Below are positions 33,744 through 41,725 of a DNA stretch of 64,000 bases, piece by piece. The position numbers were made by a program, and so were the translations under genes. The notes under the pieces are model-generated. The model made no database searches. It saw only the letters and a list, made by a program, of their open reading frames with translations, and had not been told where the DNA came from. This stretch comes from Ruminococcus sp. (GTDB lineage: Bacteria > Bacillota > Clostridia > Oscillospirales > Ruminococcaceae). How positions within the stretch are numbered: the first letter of the stretch is position 1; every line of letters starts with the position of its first letter. Location of the stretch: NCBI GenBank assembly GCA_022768805.1, contig JALELB010000062.1, forward strand, positions 1-64,000, in the 5' to 3' direction.

Positions 33744-34615
33744 AGGGATCCGGAAGCTTTTTTGTCAATATTCTGACCACGATTCTGCTGGTATTCAGTC
33801 TGCTGGCAGCGGAGGGTACCCTGTTCGTCCGGTTCTATGCCTGCAGTGCGGACACCTGCCTTTCCGTGATGGAGGAACAGGCACTGGGGGACCGGATCTA
33901 TACTGCACTGGAGCAGCGTTTTTCCGAGCAGACCTCCACCAGCGGCATTCCGGCCAAGGTATATATGGATGCGCTTACCCCCCAGCAACTGGATGCCGGT
34001 GTCCGGGCAAGCATCACCTCCGCCTATGCCTATCTGCATGGCACCTCGGACAGCTACAATTTTGAAATGGACCTGTCCGGACTGGAATCCGGCATCCGGC
34101 AGTTTTTTAGCGACTATGCAGATGAAATCCAGTACCCCAAGGATGAAGCCTATGAAAAAAAGGTAAATGCCGCTGTAGACAATGCCAGACAGCAGGTGCT
34201 CCAGAGTGTGGATGTATTCCGCTTCTCCACCCTGGAATCCGCCGGGCTTCTTTCCAAAATCCGCCGGATTATGCCCTTTTTAACGCCTGCTGCAGCCGTA
34301 TCCCTGGGTGCTGTGTGCATTCTTCTGGGTTTGCTGGCATGGATCAACCGCAAAAAGCCCCGCCGGATTCTGTACTGGAGCGGTTGCAGCCTTACGGTTG
34401 CAAGCAGCATTGCCTTGATCCCCCTGATTTATATCAAGGCAACGGATTATTTTGCTGCATTCACCATCAAAACCACTCAGATCTATGCAGCGGTAACCGG
34501 TATGCTGAATCGTATGACCGACGCCTGCCTGGTGCTGGAGAGTGTGCTGCTGGGCTGCGGTATCCTGTGTCTTGTGCTGTATGCTATTTTCGCCTGCCGG
34601 GCGTCCCGGAATTGA
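33740..34615 (+). CDS. Four-transmembrane protein of the sortase cassette
   Basis: 291 residues. One transmembrane segment near the N-terminus (SFFVNILTTILLVFSLLAAEG), an extracellular helical region of about 140 residues with two Cys (ACSADTCLS), then three further segments (about 172-195, 208-232, 262-285). I do not recognise the family. The start codon overlaps the sortase stop (ATGA), so translation is coupled. The membrane topology and context suggest a partner of the sortase or its substrate, for instance in localisation or assembly; that is inference. Confidence 0.75.
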   Translation: MKGSGSFFVNILTTILLVFSLLAAEGTLFVRFYACSADTCLSVMEEQALGDRIYTALEQRFSEQTSTSGIPAKVYMDALTPQQLDAGVRASITSAYAYLHGTSDSYNFEMDLSGLESGIRQFFSDYADEIQYPKDEAYEKKVNAAVDNARQQVLQSVDVFRFSTLESAGLLSKIRRIMPFLTPAAAVSLGAVCILLGLLAWINRKKPRRILYWSGCSLTVASSIALIPLIYIKATDYFAAFTIKTTQIYAAVTGMLNRMTDACLVLESVLLGCGILCLVLYAIFACRASRN

Positions 34616-34630
34616 TATATCCATGATGAA

Positions 34631-34664
34631 GATCCTGTACGACATGCAGGATCCTCTTTTTTTG
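34631..34664 (+). terminator. Intrinsic terminator of the sortase cassette
   Basis: GATCCTG/CAGGATC stem followed by CTCTTTTTTT, 13 nt after the last stop codon. Confidence 0.88.
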
Positions 34665-34674
34665 CCTGAAATCA

Positions 34675-34703
34675 CTTGTTATTCCCGCCGGACTATGCTA
34701 TAA
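34675..34703 (+). promoter_or_regulatory. Sigma-A promoter of the degV gene
   Basis: TTGTTA, 17 bp and a perfect TATAAT, about 50 nt before the start codon and directly after the preceding terminator. Confidence 0.75.
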
Positions 34704-34753
34704 TAGAATGTATAGAAGATCTGCCCGTCTGAAGCGGGAGAACGGAGCATAGG

Positions 34754-35629
34754 ATGAAAGAATTTATGATTTCCGCAGAAGCGTTCTGTGATATGGATCC
34801 TGCCTACATGCAGGAGAACCATGTAAACCTGATGGGGGCAGTATACGCCCTGTCCGATGACGAATATCAGGAAAACACGCCTAACTCTCTGGACCCCAAA
34901 ACCTTTTATGACCGGCTGCGCAAGGGAGAAATGCCCCGGACTTCCCAGGTCAGCGTGGAGCAGTCCAGAGCCGCCTTTGAGGAGATTGTCCGCAGCGGTA
35001 AGGACGTACTGCACATTGCCTTTTCCTCTGCCCTCAGCGGCACCTGTCAGTCCTGTATGATTGCAGCCAATGATGTCATGGAACGCTACCCGGGCAGCAA
35101 GGTGCTGGTGGTAGATTCCCTGTCCGCTTCCATGGGCCACGGCCTGCTGGTGGAGTATGCCCTGCGGCTCAAGGCAGCCGGCAAGACCCTGGAGGAAACC
35201 GCCGCACTCATCACCGAAAACCGTCAGAAGTTCTGCCACTACTTTACAGTGGATGACCTGAATCATCTGCACCGGGGCGGAAGAGTATCCAAGGTTTCCG
35301 CTGTGGTGGGGGGCATGCTGGGGATCAAGCCCGTTCTGCATGTCAACGAAGAGGGCAAGCTGATTCCCTTTGCCAAGGTGCGGGGCAGAAAGCAGTCTCT
35401 GCTGGCACTGGTGGAAAACATGAAAAAGAAATATCACAACGATCTGGAGCTGCCCGTGTTCATCAGCCACGGCGATGCGCCGGAGGATGCAAAGTTTGTG
35501 GCCGATCAGATCCGGGAACAGTTTGGCATCCAGGATATCCGCATCGGCACCATCGGACCGGTCATCGGCGCCCATGCTGGCCCGGGCACTGTGGCGCTGT
35601 TCTTCATCGGCGAGGACAGAAGCATATGA
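34754..35629 (+). CDS. DegV family fatty-acid-binding protein
   Basis: 291 residues. DegV/FakB proteins hold a fatty acid for phosphorylation by FakA during phospholipid synthesis. Typical segments: FYDRLRKGEMPRTSQVS (with the conserved Thr-Ser pair), VLHIAFSSALSGTCQS, VLVVDSLSASMGHGLLV, and the C-terminal IGTIGPVIGAHAGPGTVALFF. Length and motifs are complete. Start at 34754 (MKEFMISAE) follows GGAGCATAGG. The stop overlaps an ATG (ATGA) of the following lipoprotein gene's frame. Confidence 0.93.
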   Translation: MKEFMISAEAFCDMDPAYMQENHVNLMGAVYALSDDEYQENTPNSLDPKTFYDRLRKGEMPRTSQVSVEQSRAAFEEIVRSGKDVLHIAFSSALSGTCQSCMIAANDVMERYPGSKVLVVDSLSASMGHGLLVEYALRLKAAGKTLEETAALITENRQKFCHYFTVDDLNHLHRGGRVSKVSAVVGGMLGIKPVLHVNEEGKLIPFAKVRGRKQSLLALVENMKKKYHNDLELPVFISHGDAPEDAKFVADQIREQFGIQDIRIGTIGPVIGAHAGPGTVALFFIGEDRSI

Positions 35630-35655
35630 ACCGTCAAAAAGAAAGGATGTATCCG

Positions 35656-36252
35656 ATGTCCAAGCTGCTTCCGCTGCTCACCTGCGGCGCACTGCTGCTG
35701 GCACTGACAGGCTGCAATGCATCCGACTCATCCCAGAGCAGCAGTAACACAACCCTGTCAACAGCGGACTCCAACACCATATCCCCTGACCGGCAGGTCA
35801 CGGATTATGACAGCCTGGTCAACGCATTTTCTCCCCTGCTGGACAAATATTATGAAGGACTCCGCACCCAGAGCTTTGACACTGCATTCAGTGTATTCCC
35901 TGACTTTTATGTGGATCAGATCAAGCAGGAATGCCAGCGAGAGGGCATTACCACAGACCAGTATGTACAGCAGGCCCATGCCTACTTCTCAAATAAATAC
36001 GGGACGGATTATACCATTACCTATACCATCAATCAGATCTATCAGCTGACGGATGCATCCCTGGCAAGCTACAATGCGATCATCCACGAAAGTTTTGACC
36101 AGGACGTTGTGCTCTCCGACGCATACTCCATGAAGATCACAGAAGTTGACGATGGCAGCGCAGGCAGTGAAACCTGTGAGCTGGAATGGTATGTGTTTGT
36201 CATTGACGGTCAGCACTATCTCTATGAATCCTACTATGAAGCCCAATCATGA
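35656..36252 (+). CDS. Predicted lipoprotein, function unknown
   Basis: 198 residues. Signal peptide with lipobox (LLALTGC), then a Ser/Thr/Asn-rich spacer (about 22-50) and an alpha/beta domain (DYDSLVNAFSPLLDKYYEGLRTQSFDTAFSVFPDFYVDQI) of the size and shape of NTF2-like or DUF4878-like lipoprotein domains. I choose the ATG at 35656 (MSKLLPLLTC) because AAAGG lies 9-10 nt upstream. A start at 35626 overlapping degV would add 10 residues. It is transcribed with degV and ends at a terminator. Confidence 0.75.
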   Translation: MSKLLPLLTCGALLLALTGCNASDSSQSSSNTTLSTADSNTISPDRQVTDYDSLVNAFSPLLDKYYEGLRTQSFDTAFSVFPDFYVDQIKQECQREGITTDQYVQQAHAYFSNKYGTDYTITYTINQIYQLTDASLASYNAIIHESFDQDVVLSDAYSMKITEVDDGSAGSETCELEWYVFVIDGQHYLYESYYEAQS

Positions 36253-36263
36253 ACATTTATAGA

Positions 36264-36300
36264 AAAAGCGGAGATTCACAAGCAATCTCCGCTTTGTTTT
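36264..36300 (+). terminator. Intrinsic terminator after the lipoprotein gene
   Basis: AAAGCGGAGATT/AATCTCCGCTTT stem followed by GTTTTA; the far arm touches the 3' end of the opposing YgjP gene. Confidence 0.85.
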
Positions 36301-36907
36301 ATCCGGTCATCCGGCGCATCAGCAGCAGCCCCTGCTCTCGGAGCCAGGTTCTGCAACGATCATAGTCCGGAAACACCCGGTACAGCTCGGCATAAAATGC
36401 GCCGGAATGGTTCATGTGCTTCCTGTGGCAAAGCTCATGGGCCACCACCGAATCCAGCACCTCCGGCGGCGCCGCCATCAGCAGGCAATTGAAATTCAGA
36501 TTGCCCCGGCTGGTACAGCTGCCCCAGCGGCTTCTCTGGTTCCGGATGGTGATGGTGCCGTAGCTTACCCCCAGCAGCTTCGCATAATACGCCACCCGCC
36601 CGGGGATCACCTGACGAGCCTGCTCCGCCATATGGCGTATTGCATCCTCCGAAAACAACCCGGCAGCCTCCGCCTGCTCCGCCGTCTGCCGGCTTTGCCT
36701 GACATACTCCTCGATGCGGCCAGCCTGCTTACACAGAAATGTCACAATATCCTGCTCACGGGTTCCAAAGGGGGCCTGTACCGTAACCGTCCCCCCGGCA
36801 TCCACCTTTACCCCCAGAGTTCTCCTGCCACTGCATATTATCCGTACCGGCACGGAAATACCCGGCACCTGCATCGTCCCGGCAAACACAGCCTTTTTCC
36901 CGGGCAT
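36299..36907 (-). CDS. YgjP-like (DUF45) metallopeptidase
   Basis: 202 residues, the last gene of the XRE-ImmA-polymerase operon. The zinc site HELCHRKHMNHSGAFYAEL (HExxH plus a downstream His, about residues 158-176) and the preceding RSRWGSCTSRGNLNFNCLL are the family signature. The N-terminal beta part (about 10-50) is typical. YgjP proteins are predicted zinc peptidases related to WSS1/SprT, some of which act on DNA-protein crosslinks; that role would suit a DNA damage operon but is inference. It overlaps the sfsA stop by one base. Confidence 0.88.
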   Translation of the reverse strand: MPGKKAVFAGTMQVPGISVPVRIICSGRRTLGVKVDAGGTVTVQAPFGTREQDIVTFLCKQAGRIEEYVRQSRQTAEQAEAAGLFSEDAIRHMAEQARQVIPGRVAYYAKLLGVSYGTITIRNQRSRWGSCTSRGNLNFNCLLMAAPPEVLDSVVAHELCHRKHMNHSGAFYAELYRVFPDYDRCRTWLREQGLLLMRRMTG

Positions 36908-37596
36908 TACACATCGCCTCCGATCTGCTGCCCCAGAATCTCCAGTCTGTCCTCCCCTACCTCACAGGGCAGATACAGTACCCGAACGCCGGCGTTCCGG
37001 GCTTCCTGCAAAGCCGTACCAAATTCCGGATGCATGGCAATATTGGGATGAACCTGCGTAACGCCCGGGATGGCAATCACAAAGGCAAGATAACAGGCAA
37101 AGCCCTGACTGCATGCCCCTGCCAGCTCCCGCAGATGCTTGACCCCACGTTCTGTGGGAGCATCCGGGAAAAAACCCTCTCCGTCCATTTCCAGGGTGCA
37201 GCCCTTGACCTCCAGCAGAATCCGCCGCGCACCGCACTCCAGGTAAAAATCCACACGGGAATTGCCATACCGGTACTCCGGCCTGCAAAGGGTCATATCC
37301 TGAAAGGGAACGGGCTTCGTTTGCAGCCATTCCAGCACCACAGCATTGGGCGCCTGGCTGTCAATATTGATCCACCCCACCCCCGGCTTCTGCACCCCGA
37401 TCAGGTCATACCGGGTCTTCCGGCTAAGCCGGGCTGATCTTGCCAAAATGACCTGTCTGCCGGGCAGCAGCAGTTCCCTGCACCGCCCCGTATTCTTCAC
37501 ATGCACCGTTTCCTCCTGCCCCTCCAGCTCCGTCACCGCCACAAACCGGTTGGGACGCCGGAGAAATGTAGCATGCATCGTATGCTCATAGCGCAT
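36907..37596 (-). CDS. sfsA: DNA/RNA nuclease SfsA
   Basis: 229 residues. SfsA motifs: FLRRPNRFVAV, VHVKNTGRCRELLLPG, TRYDLIGVQ, INIDSQAPNAVVLEWL, and the PD-(D/E)xK-type nuclease core SRVDFYLECGARRILLEVKGCTL, where Asp, Glu and Lys are in place. The E. coli protein was first seen as a sugar fermentation regulator and is now regarded as a nucleic-acid-binding nuclease. I start at 37596 (MRYEHTM), just inside the YolD gene. The long frame up to 37809 is not credible. Its place after YolD suggests it belongs to the damage response. Confidence 0.9.
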   Translation of the reverse strand: MRYEHTMHATFLRRPNRFVAVTELEGQEETVHVKNTGRCRELLLPGRQVILARSARLSRKTRYDLIGVQKPGVGWINIDSQAPNAVVLEWLQTKPVPFQDMTLCRPEYRYGNSRVDFYLECGARRILLEVKGCTLEMDGEGFFPDAPTERGVKHLRELAGACSQGFACYLAFVIAIPGVTQVHPNIAMHPEFGTALQEARNAGVRVLYLPCEVGEDRLEILGQQIGGDV

Positions 37597-38002
37597 CCGG
37601 AAACACCTCCCCGTACATATCGTAAATATCACGCAGCGGAACGGACGTACCATCCCGAAACAGTAGCAAGCCCGCCGCTTCGTCCACACGGCGCAGCAAC
37701 CCGGTGTAGGGCAGATACACACCGCCCGGTTTCCGGGGATCCGGATGGAATACCAGCAGGGTGATCTGTACATCCGGCCCTGCATCCCGGAGAATCCGGA
37801 TGCATCCATCCAGACGTTCCCGCCGATCCTCCGTCAACTCCAGCTTTTCCTCCACAACCCTTGCCGCCTCATCAATGCCCTCCTCATACCCGGTCAGGGC
37901 TTTGAAGGCGGAAAACTGGGCAGCCCGGTCCTGCATGGACATGGGAGGACGCCGGGTAGAAACGTGGTGGGGATGATACAGGATATCCTCGTAGTCGTTC
38001 AT
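37586..38002 (-). CDS. YolD-like protein
   Basis: 138 residues with the YolD (DUF1817) pattern MSMQDRAAQFSAFKALTGYEEGIDEAARVV in the N-terminal half and a small beta domain after it (GVYLPYTGLLRRVDEAAGLLLFRDG). YolD-like proteins are nearly always paired with Y-family polymerases of the UvrX/YqjW type. Here the start overlaps the polymerase stop by 4 nt, so it is translationally coupled. Likely a polymerase partner or regulator. Confidence 0.85.
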   Translation of the reverse strand: MNDYEDILYHPHHVSTRRPPMSMQDRAAQFSAFKALTGYEEGIDEAARVVEEKLELTEDRRERLDGCIRILRDAGPDVQITLLVFHPDPRKPGGVYLPYTGLLRRVDEAAGLLLFRDGTSVPLRDIYDMYGEVFPDAL

Positions 38003-39474
38003 GCTCTGTGGCCTCCCACCTGTCCGTTCCGGGTGATTGCCGTAGCCCCCTCCCGGAGATTCATACCCTTGAGCACAGCGTTCCTGCCGTATCGCTGCTG
38101 CATGGCAAGGATCGCCTTCTGCAGGGATTTTTCCTGCTGCTCCGCCTGCCGTTCCGCAGCATGCCTCCGCTGCTGCTCTGCCGGGTCTGTAAACATATCC
38201 AGCTGTACAAATTCCTCTCTGGGCACGTCCTGCTCGCGCAGCACATGGTTTGCCACCACATACATCCGCCGCACCAGCAGCCGCCTGTCCACGATTTCTG
38301 CATACAGCCGGACAACCGCCTCCACAATCCGCTTTGCAGAGGCAGTGAACCGCCCCAGATTCACAGAGCCGTGGGCCATTTTCGGAACGGTTTTGCCGTA
38401 GTGATTCCGCTCCAGAGCACCCTCATAGCCCTCCGGAATGCCCGTATGGTCGTAGCCCACAGTCAGTACCATCTGATCTGCTTCAAGGCCCTTGCGCACC
38501 AGATCCAGTACCAGCTGCTCCGCCATTTCCCGGACAATCAGCTTTCCCTGTTCAAAGGAATAGGGGCTCGGCAGCACCTGTCCCTGGCTCAGGCTGTGGG
38601 TCGCCGGCCGGTAAGCCTTGATGTCCTGGAGCCTGCAGGGCTCCCAGCCCCAGGCATGGTCGATCAACAGCTCCGCATTGACCCCGAACATCTGGTAGAG
38701 CTTTTTTTCGTTGTATTCCGACGCTCTTGCCACATCCCCCATGGTATACAGACAGGCGGTCTCCAGCTTCCGGGCGATACCCTTTCCCACACGCCAGAAA
38801 TCCGTAATGGGCCGGTGGGACCAAAGCTGCCGCCGGTAAGTCATTTCATCCAGCTCTGCAATCCGGACCCCGTTTTCATCCGCCGGCATATGCTTTGCCA
38901 CAATATCCATTGCGATCTTCGCCAGGTACAGGTTGGTGCCGATGCCTGCCGTTGCGGTAATGCCGGTTTCCCGCAGCACATCCCGGATCATCCGCATGGC
39001 AAGCTCCCGGGCAGTACAGCGGTAGGTTTTCAGATAGCCTGCCGCATCAATGAACACCTCGTCAATGGAGTATACATGAATATCCTCCGGCGCAACATAG
39101 CGCATGTAAAGATGAAAGATTTTCGTGGAAATCTCCATATATTTTGCCATCCTGGGCGGAGCGGTAATAAAGGACAGCTTCAGTCCCGGATCCGCATGCA
39201 GCTCCTCTGCAAGAAAGGACTCTCCCCGAAATGCCCCCGCCCGCCGCAGCCGGGCACGGTTGACCTCCTCCACCTTCTGCATCACTTCAAACAGCCGGGC
39301 TCTGCCGGGAATGCCGTATGCCTTCAGCGACGGCGTAACCGCCAGGCATATGGTTTTCTCCGTGCGGCTTTCGTCCGCCACCACCAGGTTGGTGCCTAGT
39401 GGATCCAATCCCCGTTCCACACACTCCACGGAGGCATAAAAGCTCTTCAGATCAATTGCAATATAAGCACCCAT
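37999..39474 (-). CDS. Y-family DNA polymerase (UmuC/UvrX-like)
   Basis: 491-residue error-prone translesion polymerase. Palm motifs: YIAIDLKSFYASVECVERG (first catalytic Asp), VVADESRTEKTICLAVTPSLKAYGI, and VYSIDEVFIDAAGYL (SIDE box with Asp-Glu). Helix-hairpin-helix segment follows (FWRVGKGIARKLETACLYTMGDVA), then the little-finger domain. The C-terminal tail (about 430-491) is basic and Gln-rich without an obvious beta-clamp motif. It is the UvrX/ImpB branch typical of Firmicutes prophage and plasmid SOS cassettes. It lies 4 nt after the phosphatase gene and overlaps yolD. Confidence 0.93.
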   Translation of the reverse strand: MGAYIAIDLKSFYASVECVERGLDPLGTNLVVADESRTEKTICLAVTPSLKAYGIPGRARLFEVMQKVEEVNRARLRRAGAFRGESFLAEELHADPGLKLSFITAPPRMAKYMEISTKIFHLYMRYVAPEDIHVYSIDEVFIDAAGYLKTYRCTARELAMRMIRDVLRETGITATAGIGTNLYLAKIAMDIVAKHMPADENGVRIAELDEMTYRRQLWSHRPITDFWRVGKGIARKLETACLYTMGDVARASEYNEKKLYQMFGVNAELLIDHAWGWEPCRLQDIKAYRPATHSLSQGQVLPSPYSFEQGKLIVREMAEQLVLDLVRKGLEADQMVLTVGYDHTGIPEGYEGALERNHYGKTVPKMAHGSVNLGRFTASAKRIVEAVVRLYAEIVDRRLLVRRMYVVANHVLREQDVPREEFVQLDMFTDPAEQQRRHAAERQAEQQEKSLQKAILAMQQRYGRNAVLKGMNLREGATAITRNGQVGGHRA

Positions 39475-39478
39475 GCTA

Positions 39479-39799
39479 TCACCTCAGATAATCCGGCACG
39501 ATACGCTCCAGCCGTTCGCAGAGCCGGCTGTCCATGTATTCATAGGTATCCCGGATATGCAGACACACCACCGTTTTCCCGGCAAGCACATCCCCGTACC
39601 GGGCACGGATACGCTGCAGATGTTTATTTTCCATACAAAAAATCAGATCCGCCCAGCCCAGCATCCCCGGCGTCACCTTTACCCGGGCGTTCTGCTCGGT
39701 TCCGGCGGAGCGGACCTGATGCCCGGCATAGCCGTCAAACAGCTTTTCCGCCGTCAGACTTCTCCGCTTATTCTGACTGCATAAAAACAATACATGCAT
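39479..39799 (-). CDS. Small low-molecular-weight protein tyrosine phosphatase-like protein
   Basis: 106 residues. The CX5R loop is LFLCSQNKRRSLTAEKLF (Cys near residue 7, Arg near residue 13). The fold continues as QVRSAGTEQNARVKV, GWADLIFCMENKHLQRI, and a general-acid region HIRDTYEYMD. This short subgroup is about 40 residues shorter than classical LMW-PTPs. I start at 39799 (MHVLFLC), just after the ImmA stop. Its place between ImmA and a DNA polymerase is striking and suggests regulation by dephosphorylation; the substrate is unknown. Confidence 0.82.
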   Translation of the reverse strand: MHVLFLCSQNKRRSLTAEKLFDGYAGHQVRSAGTEQNARVKVTPGMLGWADLIFCMENKHLQRIRARYGDVLAGKTVVCLHIRDTYEYMDSRLCERLERIVPDYLR

Positions 39800-39803
39800 A
39801 GCT

Positions 39804-40328
39804 TCAGGACTCCCGGATTTTTCGGAAAAATGTGCTGTCCGGCGCATAGGGCAGCCGCAGCCGCATTCCCAGCTTCTGCATCTGCTGCACCTTAATCAGC
39901 AGCAGATTAACGTCCACCCCCAGCATGCTGGCAGCAGCAGCAGCGTCATAGCCGTTCAGTATCAGCTCCATCAGTTCCCCGTTATCAATCAGCAAATGCG
40001 CTGCCCACACATTTGCTTCATATTCGGTCTGACTGGACGTATGAAACAGCCGGAATTCCCGCAGGCCCTCTCCGCCGGCAAGATGCCGATGCAGCTGATC
40101 GTGGCCGATTTCGTGAGCCAGCACCATCCGGTACAGGTTTTCATGGACATTGGGATTCATCAGCACAATCCGGTGTCTCCAGCGGCAGGTGTACATGCCC
40201 AGCAGCTGACTAAAATCCGGACAGTCGTACAGCATAATGCCCATATCCGCCGCAAGCTGCAGGGGATCATTGGTGCCCCAGTGCTGGATCAGATTCCGGA
40301 TCTGCCGGTAAACTGCATCAGAATCCAT
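39804..40328 (-). CDS. ImmA/IrrE family metallo-endopeptidase
   Basis: 174 residues. Zinc motif HEIGHDQLHRHL (HExxH, about residues 71-75), with the downstream acid segment TSSQTEYEANVWAAHLLI, where the conserved E-x-E/A-N-x-F-A pattern supplies the third ligand. By family knowledge ImmA in ICEBs1 and IrrE/PprI in Deinococcus cleave an XRE repressor after DNA damage. The gene follows the XRE repressor after 2 nt, which is the classical pairing. I infer that it inactivates that repressor to switch on this operon. Confidence 0.9.
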   Translation of the reverse strand: MDSDAVYRQIRNLIQHWGTNDPLQLAADMGIMLYDCPDFSQLLGMYTCRWRHRIVLMNPNVHENLYRMVLAHEIGHDQLHRHLAGGEGLREFRLFHTSSQTEYEANVWAAHLLIDNGELMELILNGYDAAAAASMLGVDVNLLLIKVQQMQKLGMRLRLPYAPDSTFFRKIRES

Positions 40329-40330
40329 AC

Positions 40331-40744
40331 CTACTCCTCTTTCTTCTGCCGGGTGCGTGAGGCATACTTTTTGTTGTCATCCTTGCAGTCAAAATATGCC
40401 TTTTGCAAAGCAATCATCACCGCATCCCGGTCATTTTCGGAAAGCTCTCCCCCGGCAAACAAGCCGGTCAGCTCCGCCACCAGTGCTTCCGCCTGCCGCT
40501 TGCCCCGGCTGCCGTACTGCTCTGATGCCTGGGTTACAAAGGCTTCATCCTCCGCCATCAGATAGTTTTTCTCCACCCCGAAATAGTCCGCCAATCTGGT
40601 ATAGATCTCCCGGTTCCGGGGATAGCGCCCCTCCTGCTCATAGGAAACATAGGTGCGCAGGGATACCCGGATGCCGTCAGCCACAGCCTGCTGTGTTTTT
40701 CCCTGCTGCGTGCGCAAAATTCTGATTTTTTCTGCAAATTTCAT
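40331..40744 (-). CDS. XRE family transcriptional repressor
   Basis: 137 residues. N-terminal helix-turn-helix (KIRILRTQQGKTQQAVADGIRVSLRTYVSYEQEGRYP, about 6-42) of the Cro/CI type. A linker and a helical C-terminal part with basic tail (KYASRTRQKKEE) follow. Start at 40744 (MKFAEKIRI) follows GGGAGG. It is the first gene of the operon, directly behind a perfect promoter with a near-palindrome between promoter and gene, so it is probably autorepressive. The ImmA neighbour is the expected anti-repressor. Confidence 0.88.
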   Translation of the reverse strand: MKFAEKIRILRTQQGKTQQAVADGIRVSLRTYVSYEQEGRYPRNREIYTRLADYFGVEKNYLMAEDEAFVTQASEQYGSRGKRQAEALVAELTGLFAGGELSENDRDAVMIALQKAYFDCKDDNKKYASRTRQKKEE

Positions 40745-40775
40745 ATAAGCCTCCCATCCGCACAGCCACATAAAA

Positions 40776-40797
40776 TGCGCAACTCAATTGCATATTC
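40776..40797. promoter_or_regulatory. Possible operator of the XRE repressor
   Basis: ATGCGCAACTCAATTGCAT: arms ATGCGCAA and TTGCAT around a short centre form an imperfect palindrome just downstream of the -10 element, where a repressor would block transcription. Confidence 0.45.
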
Positions 40798-40799
40798 TC

Positions 40800-40828
40800 A
40801 TTATATATCACAGCCAAGACTTTGTCAA
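40800..40828 (-). promoter_or_regulatory. Perfect sigma-A promoter of the XRE-ImmA-polymerase operon
   Basis: Minus strand TTGACA (40828-40823), 17 bp, TATAAT (40805-40800). Such a strong promoter ahead of an error-prone polymerase implies tight repression in normal conditions. Confidence 0.92.
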
Positions 40829-40905
40829 GTGCTCAATGACAGAAAAAAGAGGAAGCGTGTGCGTCCCCGGTTGCAGTCATGCATACTCCACAACGATGAT
40901 ACAAA

Positions 40906-40940
40906 AAATCCACCCATCAGCAATAATCTGATGGGTGGAT
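40906..40940 (-). terminator. Intrinsic terminator after the first prepilin gene
   Basis: ATCCACCCATCAG/CTGATGGGTGGAT perfect 13 bp stem; on the minus strand followed by TTTTTTG, 23 nt past the stop. Confidence 0.92.
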
Positions 40941-40962
40941 GAAAAGCATGCGTATTCTCCGC

Positions 40963-41505
40963 TCAGCCGCCGTTTGCAGCCCGATAGTCGCTCCAGCTGG
41001 TATAGCCGCCGGCCTGGAACTGGGCGCAATCATTTTCCCAGTCCGACCAGGTGTAGCTGTCATCCGTGCCAATTGTGTCCGGGTATCTGCCCAGAATTGC
41101 GCTGTCCGTATTGCCGTTGGACCATACCACCGCTACGGGAACATTACCTACATACAAACCGCCGTAATAGCCTTTGTCATCTGTACTAAGTTGATTGATC
41201 ATTTCCTGATAATAGCTCTGCATAATCGGATCACTGGTGCTTGACAGCTTGGATTGCAGACTGGTCTTCCTTGCCGGAACAGACAGCCTGGATTCTGACA
41301 GATAGCCGCTGGATTCTGCTCCGCATGAAGTCACGACCTCCAGTGCGGTATTAAAATTCTGTTTGGCATTGGTGTTTGCAGCCGACACCCGGGACTTACG
41401 AATATACCCCATCATAACCGGCACCAGAATAGCTGCCAGAATGCCCACAATTGCAATGACTACAACCAGTTCTATCAGCGTAAACCCCTTCTTGCGATGC
41501 TTCAT
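40963..41505 (-). CDS. Type IV pilin-like (prepilin) protein
   Basis: 180 residues. Short basic leader and prepilin peptidase site KHRKKGFTLIELVVVIAIVGILAAIL (cut before Phe, Glu at +5), then the N-methylated hydrophobic helix and a globular C-terminal domain. No other pilus assembly gene is nearby. The C-terminus has VAVVWSNGNTDSAILGRYPD, a motif shared with the second prepilin at 55256-55744. In Ruminococcus, pilin-like proteins have been linked to cellulose adhesion; that role here is inference. Start at 41505 follows AAGGAGG; its promoter is probably TTGACA at 41626-41621. Confidence 0.85.
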   Translation of the reverse strand: MKHRKKGFTLIELVVVIAIVGILAAILVPVMMGYIRKSRVSAANTNAKQNFNTALEVVTSCGAESSGYLSESRLSVPARKTSLQSKLSSTSDPIMQSYYQEMINQLSTDDKGYYGGLYVGNVPVAVVWSNGNTDSAILGRYPDTIGTDDSYTWSDWENDCAQFQAGGYTSWSDYRAANGG

Positions 41506-41637
41506 CAGACATCCTCCTTGTTTGAAATGGTATGTGTTATTTATTAAGGCTTGCAAATGAGTAACTAATATACATAAATTGTTTTCATTCTATTTATAGA
41601 CTATACTATTTTTATATATTTGTCAAGAGGATACAAG

Positions 41638-41671
41638 AAAAATCCGCCGAAAAACGGCGGATTTTTTTCTA
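41638..41671 (-). terminator. Intrinsic terminator after the mannanase gene
   Basis: AAATCCGCCG/CGGCGGATTT stem followed on the minus strand by TTCTTG; T-rich on both sides. Confidence 0.9.
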
Positions 41672-41725
41672 ATCATTAGAAAGAGGGAACCAAAATGCCT
41701 GTATGTCGAAACATGCAGCAGACAA

